Source: Agrobacterium larrymoorei (GTDB lineage: Bacteria; Pseudomonadota; Alphaproteobacteria; Rhizobiales; Rhizobiaceae). Taken from it: a DNA stretch of 64,000 bases. Below, in pieces: positions 24,308 to 33,570 of the stretch; the first letter of the stretch is position 1; each line of letters opens with the position of its first letter. The stretch spans positions 1-64,000 of the forward strand of contig NZ_JAAMFB010000043.1 of NCBI RefSeq assembly GCF_013322225.1. Reading direction: 5' to 3'. The translations under genes were made by a program, and so were the position numbers. The notes under the pieces are model-generated. The model was not told where the DNA came from. It worked only from the letters and a program-made list of their open reading frames with translations, and did no database searches.

Positions 24308-27300
24308 TCGCGCTATCTTTTGTTTGTAACACCACGGCGTAAGTTACCTCTAGGCGGAAGCGTCCATCATTCCCAAAACCAAATTCGATCCTGCCCCGGT
24401 CTGACTGAGTTACAATTGCCGCGAGTTTCGCAAATCCACTTCCATCGTCCTTTCGAGTTTGACGTGAGTAAGTTCCGCCGGAGACCATCTGTCGGACCTC
24501 CGCGGCTCGCTTCGCTTTCTCTGGCCGCACGCTCGCTTTACAATCACTAATAATCTCAATCGACAGCGTGTGAGCCTCATCGCTCCACTTTGCTGCTATA
24601 TCTATTTTAGGTGAGGGCAAGCCAGAGTGCTTCTTGGTATTACCTAGTCCGACGAACAGGACGTCATGGACAAAAACTAAGTTTGCGGCGTCCAGGGACA
24701 GACTTCCGGTTGTTGACTTGTTAATACGCGGCGAGTATCCCCTTTGAGTAGTAAGGGTCGCCTCGAGACCAACTTCCAGTATTTGCTCGAGTGTAAAAAG
24801 GTGCTGACTAGCCAAGGCTCCAGTGTGCACAAACCACTGCGAGGCCTCATCAAGCTTTCCTTGAACTTCGGCAGATCTTTTTCCAGCTTCTGCGTCAAAT
24901 TCGAGAAATCCAGGGTCAAACTCTGCTATTTCTTTAACAGAAGAGCGCAATTTATCGAACTCTGCAACGAGAGCGCCTTTCAGAACAACAGAGATTAGCT
25001 GTCTGACAGCTTGAAGTGATTGCTCCAGCGATATCCAAAAAACAGTAATTAGGAAACGGAAAAACGTGGTGATGTCGAGGTCAAGGGTGAGCCAAACCCT
25101 TACAACGGAATAAAGTGCATCACTGTAAGGAATGGCGAGCATTCCTGAAGGATACTCCGCTGTCCTCACATGGAAAAATCTATCTTTCGCGTCGAGCAAA
25201 ATGTCATCGAAGTGAGCGGAAAAATTTCGAAAAGCCAGCTCCATCCGTGTGCGGTCTGCAGTCTCTAACGTTTTAAATGACTCTAACCAATACCTGTTAG
25301 GATGATACTCGCTGGTTTCAGTCTCTCGAGTAGTTATCAGCCCACTGACTTCGAGTGGTCCCCTTATCAATCCGATAAATGAATGATGTCTAACATTTTT
25401 TGCTAGGTAGAAATCGAGCCCAAAAGTTGCATTTGTCAGGAATTCATCCCCTGCGCGGCGGATGACGCTCATCAAAACTGCGTCTGCTTCGTTGTCCGGC
25501 GAGAATGAATGTCGGCTCAACGCGGCCCCGTCCAACTCCCGCAGGACGTCATCGAACGTTTGCGGGGCGTCAACACTAACCGGCTCGAGGTCGCGATATC
25601 GCTCGTAATCTTCTTGTAGTTCTCGTGACGCCCACCGAACGAATGCTTCATCCTCAACATGTATTCTGGTTCGATCAACTATCCAACGACCTTCATCAAC
25701 CATCAGATTATGCGAGATCAACATCGCTTCAGCTGTGTAGTCGTCAGCGCTTTCGGGCCGTAGATCACTAAGCGCTAAGAAGATGTTGCGTCGTTCCTCT
25801 AAAACTTCCTTCGAGCTTGAAAACAACCTGGTGACATCAAGTATTTCTGGAACACATACATGTTTTAAAAAGTACACAAGCTCTCGATCATCAAGTAGAT
25901 CGGCGCGATCTAGGAGCGCACTGGGTCTGTTCACTCCGAGCTTACGAAGTGCCAGACCCGTGGCGAACCGCAATTGCGATGCCGTTTGGCTCTCCTCAGT
26001 TCGAGACCAAAGCAAGTGAAGCGCGATCGGAGCGGCTAATGGAGATTCAACGGATTTGAAATCCTCCCAAGCGCAGTCACGAAGGCTTTCGGCAACTGGG
26101 AATAAGTTGAAGCAAGATAAATTTTTAACACTTTCAGACGCGATAAGCTCGATCTTCTTATGTCGAAAACCAAATGCATGCAGCGCGTGGAGGCGGGCAA
26201 GTTGACATAGCGCGCGAATAGCAAGTGGCGGATCTTCTACGCCAGCCAATATTTCACAGGCGCTTTCAGGATTGGCATGCGCCAGCTGATAGAGTGATCG
26301 GCCAAGGACTAAACTCGGGCTGTCGAGTTCAATAGCACTCTGACCAGTTAGGCAAATGGACCAGAATTTTTTAGTAGGAGTTTCGGGAAACGCAGCCAAT
26401 CCGGTAATCTTTGGATTTACAAGATCCTCAATACCATGAGTTGGGCTATTCAAACCTATCACCCAATGTTTCCAGGCACTGTCAGGCTTGTCGCGGCGGA
26501 GTTGTGCTAAGTACTCGCCGACGCCAACCATGAAAGAGAGCCCTCGAAAATTAATGCATAGCTTTGCTGCTTGTGCGGCATAATCATTTGATTGCTCTGA
26601 TGCAGCTAAGGCAGCAGCAAGCCACCTGTGCAAGGTCTTTGGGTTCAGTGAACTACGGGGAGGGCGTTGTGAACTGGCATGCGCGAAACCTGCATATATT
26701 ACCTGCCAAGGATCGCTTGGTAAGCTCTTCCGGGCTGCCCTAAAGGCTTGCACACCTGATCCCGAAAAAAGAAAATCAGAAATTTTTTGGCTGCGAGGTA
26801 GAAGGGTGTTGATGTCCTGGGGAACAAAAATTGACTGAATTTTTTGTAGCCGATAATCTGAAACACCTAGATTACTTACGCACTCAATCAGAATCTGATG
26901 AAGCTCGTCGCGTCCTTCCCACTTTACGAGTTCTTGTAGCACCGCGATGAATGTTTCGTAAATGTCAATAATGCCATGACTCTGCTCAGTTCGTAAAACG
27001 TCAGCGATACCGGCATCAGTAGCAGGAAGTTCGTTTTTTAGCCGATAACGCATATAGGTCTGAGTAGCGTCATCGTAGTATGCGTGGTTTGAGATCCGCC
27101 GCTCAATCTCATCAAAGTATTTTGAGATTGTCGTCCTTTCCTCATTTCGAACGCTCGTGTGATAGGTTACATATGCAAGTAATCCCTGCTTATAGATCGA
27201 TCGCACTTGCGCAGCATACTTTTTCTGTTGTTCCAAGCCACCTACAACTTGCTCAAGTGCAATTCGCAATTGCACGGACCACATGGTCGCACCGTAAGTA

Positions 27301-27773
27301 TCAAAAATAATTTCAAGTAGATTAAGCGCTGTTGTGTAGTCTCCTCCGATCGCTGCACCTTCTACGGCCTCTTTGAGAAACAGGAACCTTGAAATCTTCT
27401 CTTTTTCTCCGTGCAACCGCGCAGTAATCCACCGCAGCTCTGTACTTAGGTCGACCGCTTCTTTCGGAATGACCCCGCTTAAATTGTCATAGCGGATAGG
27501 AATTCTATCTAATTCAGAGAGTTGGCTAGCTAACATCTCGTTAGCCCAAGCGATAAAGCCTGCGTACTGGCTGTGAGTCAATTTTATCTTCGAGCTTATA
27601 TAAAGTTCGTTGAGCGCTTGCCTGAAACGTAAACTTGGCGAAAAGCGCCTCTGTTCAACGAATTCTTTTGACTTAAATTGTGAGATTATCCCTCGTAATT
27701 TATGTTGTTGCTGCAGATAGGATTGCATTAAACCATTGTTGTTTGTTTCAGCCATCTTCGCCAGCAATTCCAC
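24300..27773 (-). CDS. dtcA: Detocs-like sensor: large helical-repeat protein with divergent histidine-kinase end
   Basis: 1157 residues from GTG 27773 (ATG 27755 is an alternative). The first roughly 900 residues are helix-rich, TPR-like, with no membrane span. The last 120 residues look like a divergent GHKL ATPase: VHDVLFVGLGNTKKHSG resembles the kinase N-box near residue 1044, followed by GSGFAKLAAIV (G-box) near 1108 and the closing strand GRFRLEVTYAVVL. DtcA of Detocs has this build (TPR sensor plus kinase). The histidine phospho-acceptor was not located with certainty. The gene is less GC-rich than the plasmid backbone, suggesting acquisition from elsewhere. Confidence 0.75.
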   Translation of the reverse strand: MELLAKMAETNNNGLMQSYLQQQHKLRGIISQFKSKEFVEQRRFSPSLRFRQALNELYISSKIKLTHSQYAGFIAWANEMLASQLSELDRIPIRYDNLSGVIPKEAVDLSTELRWITARLHGEKEKISRFLFLKEAVEGAAIGGDYTTALNLLEIIFDTYGATMWSVQLRIALEQVVGGLEQQKKYAAQVRSIYKQGLLAYVTYHTSVRNEERTTISKYFDEIERRISNHAYYDDATQTYMRYRLKNELPATDAGIADVLRTEQSHGIIDIYETFIAVLQELVKWEGRDELHQILIECVSNLGVSDYRLQKIQSIFVPQDINTLLPRSQKISDFLFSGSGVQAFRAARKSLPSDPWQVIYAGFAHASSQRPPRSSLNPKTLHRWLAAALAASEQSNDYAAQAAKLCINFRGLSFMVGVGEYLAQLRRDKPDSAWKHWVIGLNSPTHGIEDLVNPKITGLAAFPETPTKKFWSICLTGQSAIELDSPSLVLGRSLYQLAHANPESACEILAGVEDPPLAIRALCQLARLHALHAFGFRHKKIELIASESVKNLSCFNLFPVAESLRDCAWEDFKSVESPLAAPIALHLLWSRTEESQTASQLRFATGLALRKLGVNRPSALLDRADLLDDRELVYFLKHVCVPEILDVTRLFSSSKEVLEERRNIFLALSDLRPESADDYTAEAMLISHNLMVDEGRWIVDRTRIHVEDEAFVRWASRELQEDYERYRDLEPVSVDAPQTFDDVLRELDGAALSRHSFSPDNEADAVLMSVIRRAGDEFLTNATFGLDFYLAKNVRHHSFIGLIRGPLEVSGLITTRETETSEYHPNRYWLESFKTLETADRTRMELAFRNFSAHFDDILLDAKDRFFHVRTAEYPSGMLAIPYSDALYSVVRVWLTLDLDITTFFRFLITVFWISLEQSLQAVRQLISVVLKGALVAEFDKLRSSVKEIAEFDPGFLEFDAEAGKRSAEVQGKLDEASQWFVHTGALASQHLFTLEQILEVGLEATLTTQRGYSPRINKSTTGSLSLDAANLVFVHDVLFVGLGNTKKHSGLPSPKIDIAAKWSDEAHTLSIEIISDCKASVRPEKAKRAAEVRQMVSGGTYSRQTRKDDGSGFAKLAAIVTQSDRGRIEFGFGNDGRFRLEVTYAVVLQTKDSANG

Positions 27774-27909
27774 ATCCTACAAGTATTGTTGCGCTATAAA
27801 ATCACCGGTGATAGGTAGGCGCAAGCAGTGATTGTAACCATCCACCAATTCTTCGCTACTAGGGGCTATACGATCTGTGCAGTCGTTTGCCATAGGTGTT
27901 GGTCTCCGT

Positions 27910-27949
27910 GCGGAATTGAGCCTTATCTACCTTACCGGCTCAGTTCCGC
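27910..27949. repeat. 13-bp inverted repeat between dtcA and the HNH-nucleosidase gene
   Basis: GCGGAATTGAGCC and GGCTCAGTTCCGC (12 of 13 paired) flank a 14-nt loop, and a second perfect hairpin GTGGCC-GAGAA-GGCCAC follows at 27998-28014. They occupy the 265-bp gap upstream of dtcA. Possible terminator of the upstream gene or regulatory dyad; no T run is present. Confidence 0.45.
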
Positions 27950-28038
27950 GTGGAAGATGCAGCGGAAAGCCAGAAGCGTGTGTTTTGGCTGACCGCCGTG
28001 GCCGAGAAGGCCACAGATCGCGCTAGCGGTACGTTGTT

Positions 28039-29469
28039 CTACCACTCCTCTTTCACGAACTCTTCGTACGCCTTCACAATCTCCTGAAGTCGACCGCGGC
28101 GTTCTGCACGGAGGAGAAGGTCTCTTATCTTCGCCGTTTTATTCGAACCTGTGAGATCATCGGTATCCACCTGTAGTACGAAGCAAAAATTGCAGAGCTC
28201 TTCCATATTCATGGTTTTGCACATCTTTGGAAAGAACACTTCGCGCACCCATTTAGGATCGATTCCGTCGTCCTTGAGTGTGCTTGGTGCCCATGGACCC
28301 TCGGTCGGTGCGACAGGCCGTGTCGAGAGAAAATCGCTGAGGAAGCTCGCAGCCGCATGAGCCGCATATTTTTGCCAGTTATCGTTTTTGCTGTCGTCTG
28401 CAAAATCGCAAATCGAGCGCACCATAAAGAAGCCGATTCGGCGAGCGGCTGCCATAGCGCTGGCTGCGACACCTCCACCCTCCATTTCAACGGCGGCAAG
28501 CTTGGGATGAAGCAAAATGAGGCTTTTTACGTCGGCCTCTGATGCTATGACTTTATCACCCGATGCGACTGGCGCAAAGTGGACTGCAGGCACCGTCGCA
28601 CTCGAGGCACAGTTGTCAGGTCTCTGCGGCAGTCGGGCTCGCCAAGCGCTTCCCAAGTGCATGTGCATAGCCCTGTCGATTAGCAGGGGGTCAGACATGT
28701 AGGAGACCGGTCTACGCTCGAGTCCGTTTTCTCGGACCTTCCCAAGTTCGTAATATACAACGTCTGTGCTGATGACGACATCGCCGAGGCGCTGTTTACC
28801 GGGGTGCAAACCGCCTGCGATTCCGCACATAACGACATATCTTGGCATCCAATGCCGAATTAGCTCTGCAGTCTCCGCGGCGGCTTGGACATTGCCCATT
28901 CTCTGAAGAAGGGCCACAACAACGCGATATTTCGTCGTTCCGTCATGAGCGACAACAATGCCTTGATAGTAAGTCCGCGACTCGCCGATAATCACTTTCT
29001 GAAGAGTGGGAAAGTACTCAAGTACGGCTGCAAGTTCCTGAGGTAGGGCGGTCACGATTGCAAAGTCTGCAGCCGATGCATCGACTTGCCTCGCGAGTTG
29101 GGTCGCCGCTATGGGTTCGAGGTGGTTTAGCGGAAATGAACCGGCGATGCGCTGGTGAATGTAAGCCTCGTGCTGAATCTTCATACCTTTGAGAACGGCC
29201 GCGGTGTACGTCGACGTGTCGCGGTCAATTAGTGCATGATGGCTGGGGCAAAGGAGAAGGAGATTGTCGAGACTTTGCCGATCTTCGGACTCTTGAGCGG
29301 GATTGAAACGCGGCCCGCCAGGGGAGTGGGCTTCGATATGCGCAACTTCAGCAATCGTGCCACCCGAATCCGGCATCAGGTCGGTGTGACAACCTGGGAA
29401 CGCGCACCTACCGCCACTTAGGGCGAAAAGTCGCTTGATGGCTGAAGATGAAGTTCGTCTTTCACTCAT
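28039..29469 (-). CDS. HNH - PNP-family nucleosidase - EAD1 fusion protein (putative defence effector)
   Basis: 476 residues, three parts. Residues about 1-95: HNH nuclease-like zinc domain (GGRCAFPGCH, EVAHIEAHSPGGPRF, then NLLLLCPSHHALID). Residues about 130-375: nucleosidase of the PNP/MTA-SAH class (FAIVTALPQEL, CGIAGGLHPGKQRLGDVVIS, AVEMEGGGVAASAM, SICDFADDSKNDNWQKYAAH). Residues about 400-476: effector-associated domain 1-like (MNMEELCNFCFVLQVDTDDL, then AKIRDLLLRAERRGRLQEIV). EAD1 usually links an effector to a partner through like-like contacts. No partner EAD was seen nearby. A role in immunity by nucleotide depletion or DNA cleavage is inferred from the domains and from the neighbouring Detocs-like operon. 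Confidence 0.75.
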   Translation of the reverse strand: MSERRTSSSAIKRLFALSGGRCAFPGCHTDLMPDSGGTIAEVAHIEAHSPGGPRFNPAQESEDRQSLDNLLLLCPSHHALIDRDTSTYTAAVLKGMKIQHEAYIHQRIAGSFPLNHLEPIAATQLARQVDASAADFAIVTALPQELAAVLEYFPTLQKVIIGESRTYYQGIVVAHDGTTKYRVVVALLQRMGNVQAAAETAELIRHWMPRYVVMCGIAGGLHPGKQRLGDVVISTDVVYYELGKVRENGLERRPVSYMSDPLLIDRAMHMHLGSAWRARLPQRPDNCASSATVPAVHFAPVASGDKVIASEADVKSLILLHPKLAAVEMEGGGVAASAMAAARRIGFFMVRSICDFADDSKNDNWQKYAAHAAASFLSDFLSTRPVAPTEGPWAPSTLKDDGIDPKWVREVFFPKMCKTMNMEELCNFCFVLQVDTDDLTGSNKTAKIRDLLLRAERRGRLQEIVKAYEEFVKEEW

Positions 29470-29715
29470 GCGCTATTTCTCGACCCTAAAATCTGTTGCT
29501 AAGATTTGAATGACGTGCCACGCCCCCGGATATGCACGATCATGCATGGTTGTGACGCGAAGTCTCATAGTATCAAAACATTACCAACCTCTTCGTCGAG
29601 TTCACCACGTTGGCGAACCTGGATGCAACCGATATCAAATTCTATTGGAGGGTGGAGTGCACCCACCCGGCCCTTTGGGTGACCTTGGACACGCCAACTT
29701 GCCGCGGTAGCGGCC

Positions 29716-29941
29716 TTCGCTGCCATTGGTGAAACAGCGTTCATGAGGGTTCATGCCGGCTATGCGCTCAACATCGGCGTGTCAGAGGACGAACTTAAGG
29801 AAATCATTTAAGTCGTGACCGTGCCGGCGGGATTCCCAAAAGCGATCGCTGCCTCCCAAGCGCTCCAACAGCTTTTCGAGGAGCGAAGCCATGCAAACTG
29901 CCCCGAAGTAAGTCCTGCGACGGCGATAGGCAGGGAGGGGA
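29716..29941 (+). pseudogene. Carboxymuconolactone decarboxylase-family remnant
   Basis: Reads AIGETAFMRVHAGYALNIGV, then SEDELKEII, stop, VVTVPAGFPKAIAASQALQ and QLFEER. This is the C-terminal half of a CMD-family protein. A TAA replaces the expected Tyr codon (29810-29812) and the N-terminal half is missing, so the fragment is non-functional. Confidence 0.6.
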
Positions 29942-30052
29942 GCCCATGAGCAATATCTTGCTGATCACTGCCGCCATCATCATCCCCACCGCCACATGCC
30001 TGAATGCGGTGCCCCCTATCATTAAGGCAGAGGACACGATGCCCTTTCAATC

Positions 30053-30283
30053 TCACACCCCGACCCAGCCGCAGAAGCATTCGTATATCGGCATGTGGGT
30101 TAGACCCCAAGTCAGCTCCCCTAGCTCCGGGTGATCGATGACGGCCTCATAGTGGATTTCCGATCCCATCTGTCGCTCATCGCCCCCAACGGCGTCCCAA
30201 TCAAGCTCGTCGCTTTCGATCTCGTGGATTTCGCCAGTCGCGCTATGTCTGATCCGAGCCGTCCCGCGGCAGTAGATTTCCAT
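30053..30283 (-). CDS. Small conserved-looking hypothetical protein, probably truncated
   Basis: 76 residues, ATG 30283. The acidic N-terminal part (GEIHEIESDELDWDAVGGDE and RQMGSEIHYEAVIDHPELGE) resembles a small rhizobial hypothetical protein of unknown function. The C-terminus (YECFCGWVGV) looks abnormal, as if cut off by a rearrangement. No function can be given. Confidence 0.4.
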   Translation of the reverse strand: MEIYCRGTARIRHSATGEIHEIESDELDWDAVGGDERQMGSEIHYEAVIDHPELGELTWGLTHMPIYECFCGWVGV

Positions 30284-31120
30284 GCTTCCTCAATCCCCAG
30301 CAATGCTGTCGTCAGTTCCTCCAGACAGGCAACGTCCGCTCAATGGACTTTATGGGACAGCGTTAGTAACACCGCAATGGCCAAGGAGCCGAGAATAGCT
30401 GCCGTCGCGCACGTAACCCACCATCCAACGGCGAGGAAAGGATTGTTTGGTAACTGGTCCGCCCATTGCGTGAACCCCCAGGCGCCCACGATTGCCATCG
30501 CGTTCAAGCCGCAAGAAGAACCAGCCACTTAGGCAAACTTTGTGCGCTATGTCGACGACGGGAGGATCTGCATGTCGAACGAGGTCACGGAAAGAGCGCT
30601 ACGAGGGGCAGCTTGGGAAAGAAAAGTCTAGCTCTTCGCCGGTTCCGACCACGGCGCAGATCGCGCTGCGATCATGCTCACCCTGATCATGCCCCCCGGC
30701 TGAACGACGTAGAAGCGAAGGCATGGCTCGCCTAATAACTGTGATGGCGACCTCGGGTGCTTTACCGGCGGCATTAAGATGGTCTTATTTGGACTTGAGG
30801 ACGGCGTTCAGGCGGCATGCGGCGAGGGGTGGCTTTTTGAGCACCTGCCGGACGACGGCCCTTCGTCCGGCAATGGATGCCCGTCCGCTCCATCGTCCGG
30901 ATTGACGGCTCATCGGGCGCCAGACCGGACAAAGCGGCTGCGGCCTTCTCATCCAACTACTCGTCGCTCGACGCTTTGCGATTCCGGCCGCACGCCGGAC
31001 GAGGCGGTCAGCGGCGACCCCAGCGTTGACTAGCTGATCGACTGAGAGGTTCTTTGTTTTTCCGCTTCGCACCGGTAAATACCACCATGATCAGTCCTCA
31101 GATGGCACCAGAGGAAGCTC
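30284..31120. other. Gene-poor decayed stretch
   Basis: No open frame here shows a recognisable family; short frames on both strands are arginine- and serine-rich in the manner of shadow frames. A 62-residue minus-strand frame (30340-30528) with a single hydrophobic segment could be a small membrane protein but is not supported. Likely remnant DNA between the defence island and the next pseudogene. Confidence 0.4.
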
Positions 31121-33225
31121 CTAAACCGCGACAACGAAGACGTCATCAAAGGCTGCGAAACCGCAGACATATTCACTAGCGATAGTATTTAGGACAGTCC
31201 TCGCGAGGATTGCGTTGAGCAATGTTGCGTCGTCTCCAACATCGGCTTCAACAATGAATGCGCTACAAGCTGATCGATAATATTTCCTGACATCGCCAAG
31301 CGTCATTTTTTCACGCGACTTTTTATAAAAAAGTTTTAGAAGACACTCAAGATTGAATAAAATTTCGTCACCTGGAGGGGGCGGAAGTGATTTCTCCATC
31401 AGCGCTCCAATTGAGCGATTGATCCCGCTCTCCGCGTAGAGGACATTTACCCAAGCCTGTGGCCAATACTTCCGAAGGTGTTTGCTGGACACAGCGTGGT
31501 CGACATCGTGCTTCGACAAGTTCACTCCTGTGCCGTAAGTCATTTCGACATAGCGCTGACACGCCGCACGATAGCTGTGAAAGTCAATGTGAGCCCAAAT
31601 TTGAGAATAGCTCAAATAACCAGCTGGTGTTTGAACCTGTCCTCGTAAAACCAGAACCCGCTCCCTCTCAAAATCCTTCGCTCTTTTGAAGCGCGTTGAG
31701 AGCTCCGTGAGCTGGTGGTCTTTTGCCCAGTTGCGAAGGTGATCTTTCGTGCGAAAAGCAATTGGGGCTCGGTAGCCGTGTTCAACCAAGGTCTGAAAAT
31801 CGAGCCCTGTACTGACAACGACGAAAGGATGTGAGCTAAAGGAGGGTGCTGGTATCATGACTTCCCGACTTGAACGACTTCGCGAAACCACAGTTAGCCC
31901 GAAGTGGTTAATCAGGGCCCAATATGCGTTTGAACAATTGCACACATCGAAGGCGCAACCGCGACTGTGACCGGAATATCCGAGGGTAGGCTGGATCGTC
32001 CACGACGCGTCATCGGCTACGCAGTTAAAGTCACCCATTCCCATTCTCTGGGGGAGTTCTCCGCTACCGACGGGCTCAACCCCATCCAGAACCTTCTTCA
32101 GGTTTTCGTCGAGAAGTCCCAGCAAGTAGGTCGCGATGCCGGGTGCCTCCAGGTACAGCCCCACCTCATCCAGCGGATCGTCTTCAGACCCGGATTGGGA
32201 CCCCCAATTCATCGTACTGACGACCACGTCGTTGGAGTCCCATATGAGAAACCTTAGCATGAACCTGTGGTTCGCGCGCAGATATGACCTCTACGGTTCC
32301 CTCCAGCCTTTTACGGTGAGCGGCCATGTGCTTGCGCTTCGTTGGACCGGATTGTCGTGAATAATAAATCCGGACGTCCTTCAGTCGACCTCCTGCGACC
32401 TCGGCCGGGTTCAATAATCCAGGGACGACGTTGGCGCCCATTCTGTTCGTGATGCAGACAAAGCTTTCATTTGCGCTGTGGGCTGCCTTTCGCAGAAGTG
32501 CTCCATGGTCTTGCGCGTGGAGCACAGTCAACCGTGCCTTGGTTGTTGGTGCCTGATCAGACCCGGTGGTCAGCGGGGTCTTACCCGTCTGGCTTCAGAT
32601 GCAAGGAATTGAAGAATTTCCACCGATCGGCTCGCGCTGGCGAGGGAAACCGCTATCCCTTTGAGGATGTCTAGGCCAGCCGCGACGGCCATCGGTCGCG
32701 GAGTTCGATTGAAACCTCCACGGCGGAGAAGGGTGAGGACAAACAGTTGCATGATCCGATCACAACGACTGTTCCACCCTATACGTCGTCGGCAGCAAGG
32801 GATTTTGCATGACTTCCAACGCTGTCGCGATGGACCAGGAGGAAGCCGCGGCTAAGTCTTACTGCCCAAAGTCTCTCATGAAGTTCCTCCAGCGCCAATG
32901 CGTGCCTCGCTTTATCCAGGGAAGTGCCAAAAAATAAATGGCACCGCACGCCACCCCGATATGCGTCTTCCAGCGCCGTGTATATGCGCGCCCGGTGCAC
33001 TCTTCCTCTTTCATCTGACTGGCTGACGATGAACGTCGACAGTACGAAGATGTCCAAAACCGCAGCCCGCACGATGCGTTCGAAGCGCTCGATGTGCTCG
33101 GGCGATCCAACAACCAGCTGATCGAGAGCGAAGGTCGTCTCAATCGAAGCAGGGGCGGATGGCTCGCCCTTCGATGCTCGAGGGAGAACCGCCGTCTTAG
33201 GGTTTCGTCCACCGCCGCGACCAGG
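31121..33225 (-). pseudogene. Phospholipase-D-like (HKD) protein, broken by frameshifts
   Basis: Reading on the minus strand from about 33225, fragments in changing frames give an N-terminal domain (VRAAVLDIFVLSTFIVSQSD, YRGGVRCHLFFGTSLDKA). The frame is interrupted by stops near 32790 and 32580. A middle block follows (ANESFVCITNRMGANVVPGL), then another one-base shift near 32243 joins VHAK to FLIWDSNDVVVSTMNWGSQS. HxKx4D is the phospholipase D catalytic motif. The last 379 codons are open (31121-32260) and end with a region containing DVDHAVSSKHL and NRSIGALMEK, faintly HNH-like. The whole is probably non-functional unless the shifts are errors. Confidence 0.55.
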
Positions 33226-33570
33226 TTGGCGCTAGCCCCCTCGGGATTTCGCCCCTCTTGAAAGCAGCGAGGTCGATCTCAAGGAATTTCTTCTCCATAC
33301 CCGAGCCTGTGGTCCGAACTCCACGAAGCCATTCACCGGGGCGTAGAGATTGGGATACGAACTGACTGACCCGGTGAAGCCAAAGTGCTTGATCGAAATA
33401 TTACGGTTTCGGGCTCCCATCAAGACTTGTACTGACCATACCGCTTCGGTGGTTGACGCGGACAAGCATTCCTTTATCGACGCGTATAAGAATAAGAAAC
33501 GTAAAATTCTTCCTTGCAACCGAGAGTTATTTGATTAACACTTCATTATGGTGCCAGGGGGAAATAAAAA
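33226..33570. other. Spacer upstream of the lipoprotein operon
   Basis: 345 bp without a supported gene. Its right end supplies an AT-rich promoter-like stretch and the ribosome site AGGGGGAA immediately before the lipoprotein ATG. Confidence 0.4.
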
